Source: JAEHDI01 sp035455185 | GTDB taxonomy: Bacteria > Acidobacteriota > Terriglobia > Bryobacterales > Bryobacteraceae | DNA: 5,507 nucleotides | Direction: 5' to 3' | Assembly: GCA_035455185.1 (NCBI GenBank) | Contig: DATIFQ010000007.1 | Location: 1-5,507, forward strand | Shown here: in pieces, positions 4,879-5,507 of the stretch | Position numbering within the stretch: the stretch's first letter is position 1 | Layout of the letters: every line of letters starts with the position of its first letter | Notes under the pieces: generated by a model | What the model saw: the letters and a program-made list of their open reading frames with translations, nothing else | What the model was told of the DNA's origin: nothing | Databases searched by the model: none | Made by a program: the position numbers and the translations under genes

Positions 4879-5507
4879 TCAGCGGCTGATAGGTTTCTTC
4901 TGTTCCTCGCCGGCCGAGACGGCCACCGCGGCGCCGGCACCGGCGCCCGCAATGACGACTCCGGCGATGATGGCTTTGGTCGAGCGGCTCATCGCGGCGT
5001 TGCCACCGGGTTTCCGGGACCTGCTGCCAGCCGCTGGAGGGAGGGCGGCCGTGGCGCAGGAACCGTGCAGACGGCGAACCTTAGCGGCCTGCATGACTTC
5101 GGTAGCGCCGGGCGCCGGTTGGACGCCCTTGAGACCGGCTCCGGTGAGCTCCACCTGAAAGCCGGCGTGGTCATTGAGGTTCGGGCCGCGCACCTCCAGC
5201 GTGACATTCGCGAGGCGGTCGGTGAGGAGGAAGCGCCCGTCTGTCTTGACGAGGCAGCCCGTGACAGTGAACGGAGCCACGGCGCCAGCGGCCTGGGGCT
5301 CGAATTCCAGCGAGGTCCCGGGCGCAAGGCTGGCGAGCAAGACGCCTTCGGCCGTCGTGACGCGCACAGGAGCGGAGGAAGCGGCCACGAGGACGCGATT
5401 GGCGCCGTTCAAAGCGACGTATGCGTTTCTCTCGGGTCGGATCTGAAGGCTGCGAGCCTCGATCCGGAACCCTGCACCGTTTTCGACGTGACTCTCGCCT
5501 TCTTCAA
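4879..5507 (-). CDS. FecR-like/'GCL'-domain envelope protein with C-terminal membrane segment, 5' end missing
   Basis: The frame is open to the right window edge, so at least 208 C-terminal residues are present and the true start lies outside; an internal TTG near 5412 is not the start. Numbering from the edge, residues 12-70 (FRIEARSLQIRPERNAYVAL..., VRVTTAEGVLLASLAPGTSLEF) look like the beta-rich repeats of FecR-type domains. Residues 79-125 (FTVTGCLVKTDGRFLLTD, LEVRGPNLNDHAGFQVELTG) look like a small OB-like 'GCL...LTD...G..VE..G' domain seen in acidobacterial proteins. After the basic, Gly/Pro-containing linker (about 155-177) comes a Gly/Ala-rich helix (179-197) and a short charged tail ending EEQKKPISR. 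The product is probably an envelope protein anchored by its C-terminus; no enzymatic motif is seen. The mapping to FecR and DUF5818-like families is from pattern memory. It is transcribed toward, but terminated before, the wall-hydrolase-like gene. Confidence 0.75.
   Translation of the reverse strand, partial: EEGESHVENGAGFRIEARSLQIRPERNAYVALNGANRVLVAASSAPVRVTTAEGVLLASLAPGTSLEFEPQAAGAVAPFTVTGCLVKTDGRFLLTDRLANVTLEVRGPNLNDHAGFQVELTGAGLKGVQPAPGATEVMQAAKVRRLHGSCATAALPPAAGSRSRKPGGNAAMSRSTKAIIAGVVIAGAGAGAAVAVSAGEEQKKPISR

Larger units (their letters stand above)
4752..4896. repeat. Inverted repeat interrupted by a 33-bp promoter-bearing segment
   Basis: The 17-mer CAGCGGCTGATAGGTTT (4880-4896) has its reverse complement present in two pieces: AAACCTATC (4752-4760) and AGCCGCTG (4794-4801). 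The 33 bp between the pieces (4761-4793) contain the extended -10 promoter. The right arm encodes the last residues KPISR and the first stop-codon base(s) of the neighbouring gene. The arms enclose the intrinsic terminator at 4807-4833. All matches were read directly and are exact. Confidence 0.45.

Overview
The window looks like a chromosomal segment of a GC-rich, soil-type Gram-negative bacterium. The best guess is an Acidobacteriota member of the Bryobacterales/Solibacter kind. That guess is inference: it rests on the GC-rich coding style, a CHASE2 sensor kinase beside an NtrC-class regulator, and a secreted-type protein with a 'GCL...' domain and a short KPISR-type tail that resembles acidobacterial proteins recalled from memory. 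No rRNA, tRNA, CRISPR array, insertion sequence or phage gene was seen.

Layout from left to right. (1) Bases 1-575, minus strand: the N-terminal 191 residues of a membrane-anchored family-2 (GT21/ceramide-glucosyltransferase-like) glycosyltransferase, cut by the window edge. (2) A 74-bp divergent gap. (3) Bases 650-3849, plus strand: a two-gene signalling operon. A 622-aa CHASE2 sensor histidine kinase overlaps by 4 nt (GTGA) a 444-aa NtrC-class response regulator with receiver, sigma-54 AAA+ and Fis-type HTH domains. All catalytic motifs are intact in both. (4) Bases 3850-4004: an AT-richer intergenic stretch with a good -10 box, a perfect 9-bp inverted repeat bracketing the presumed promoter, and a leader hairpin ending exactly at the next start codon. 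(5) Bases 4005-4151: a 48-aa single-pass membrane microprotein. (6) Bases 4160-4657, minus strand, convergent with an 8-bp gap: a secreted 165-aa lysozyme/glucosaminidase-fold protein, lower in GC than its neighbours. It has a TTG start behind a nearly perfect Shine-Dalgarno and a leader of about 108 nt. (7) Bases 4807-4833: a textbook intrinsic terminator on the minus strand. (8) Bases 4879-5507, minus strand: the 3' part of a FecR-like/'GCL'-domain surface protein with a Gly/Ala-rich C-terminal membrane segment.

How the parts relate. The kinase and regulator form a complete phosphorelay: an extracytoplasmic signal is read by CHASE2, passes from H400 to D58, and drives sigma-54 promoter activation. 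No convincing -24/-12 promoter was found in the window, so the regulator's targets are probably elsewhere or are not recognisable by eye. The glycosyltransferase, wall-hydrolase-like protein and surface protein all act at the cell envelope, but each is a separate transcription unit and a shared pathway is not shown. The least explained parts are the microprotein with its symmetric control region, and the leader and interrupted inverted repeat around 4658-4896.
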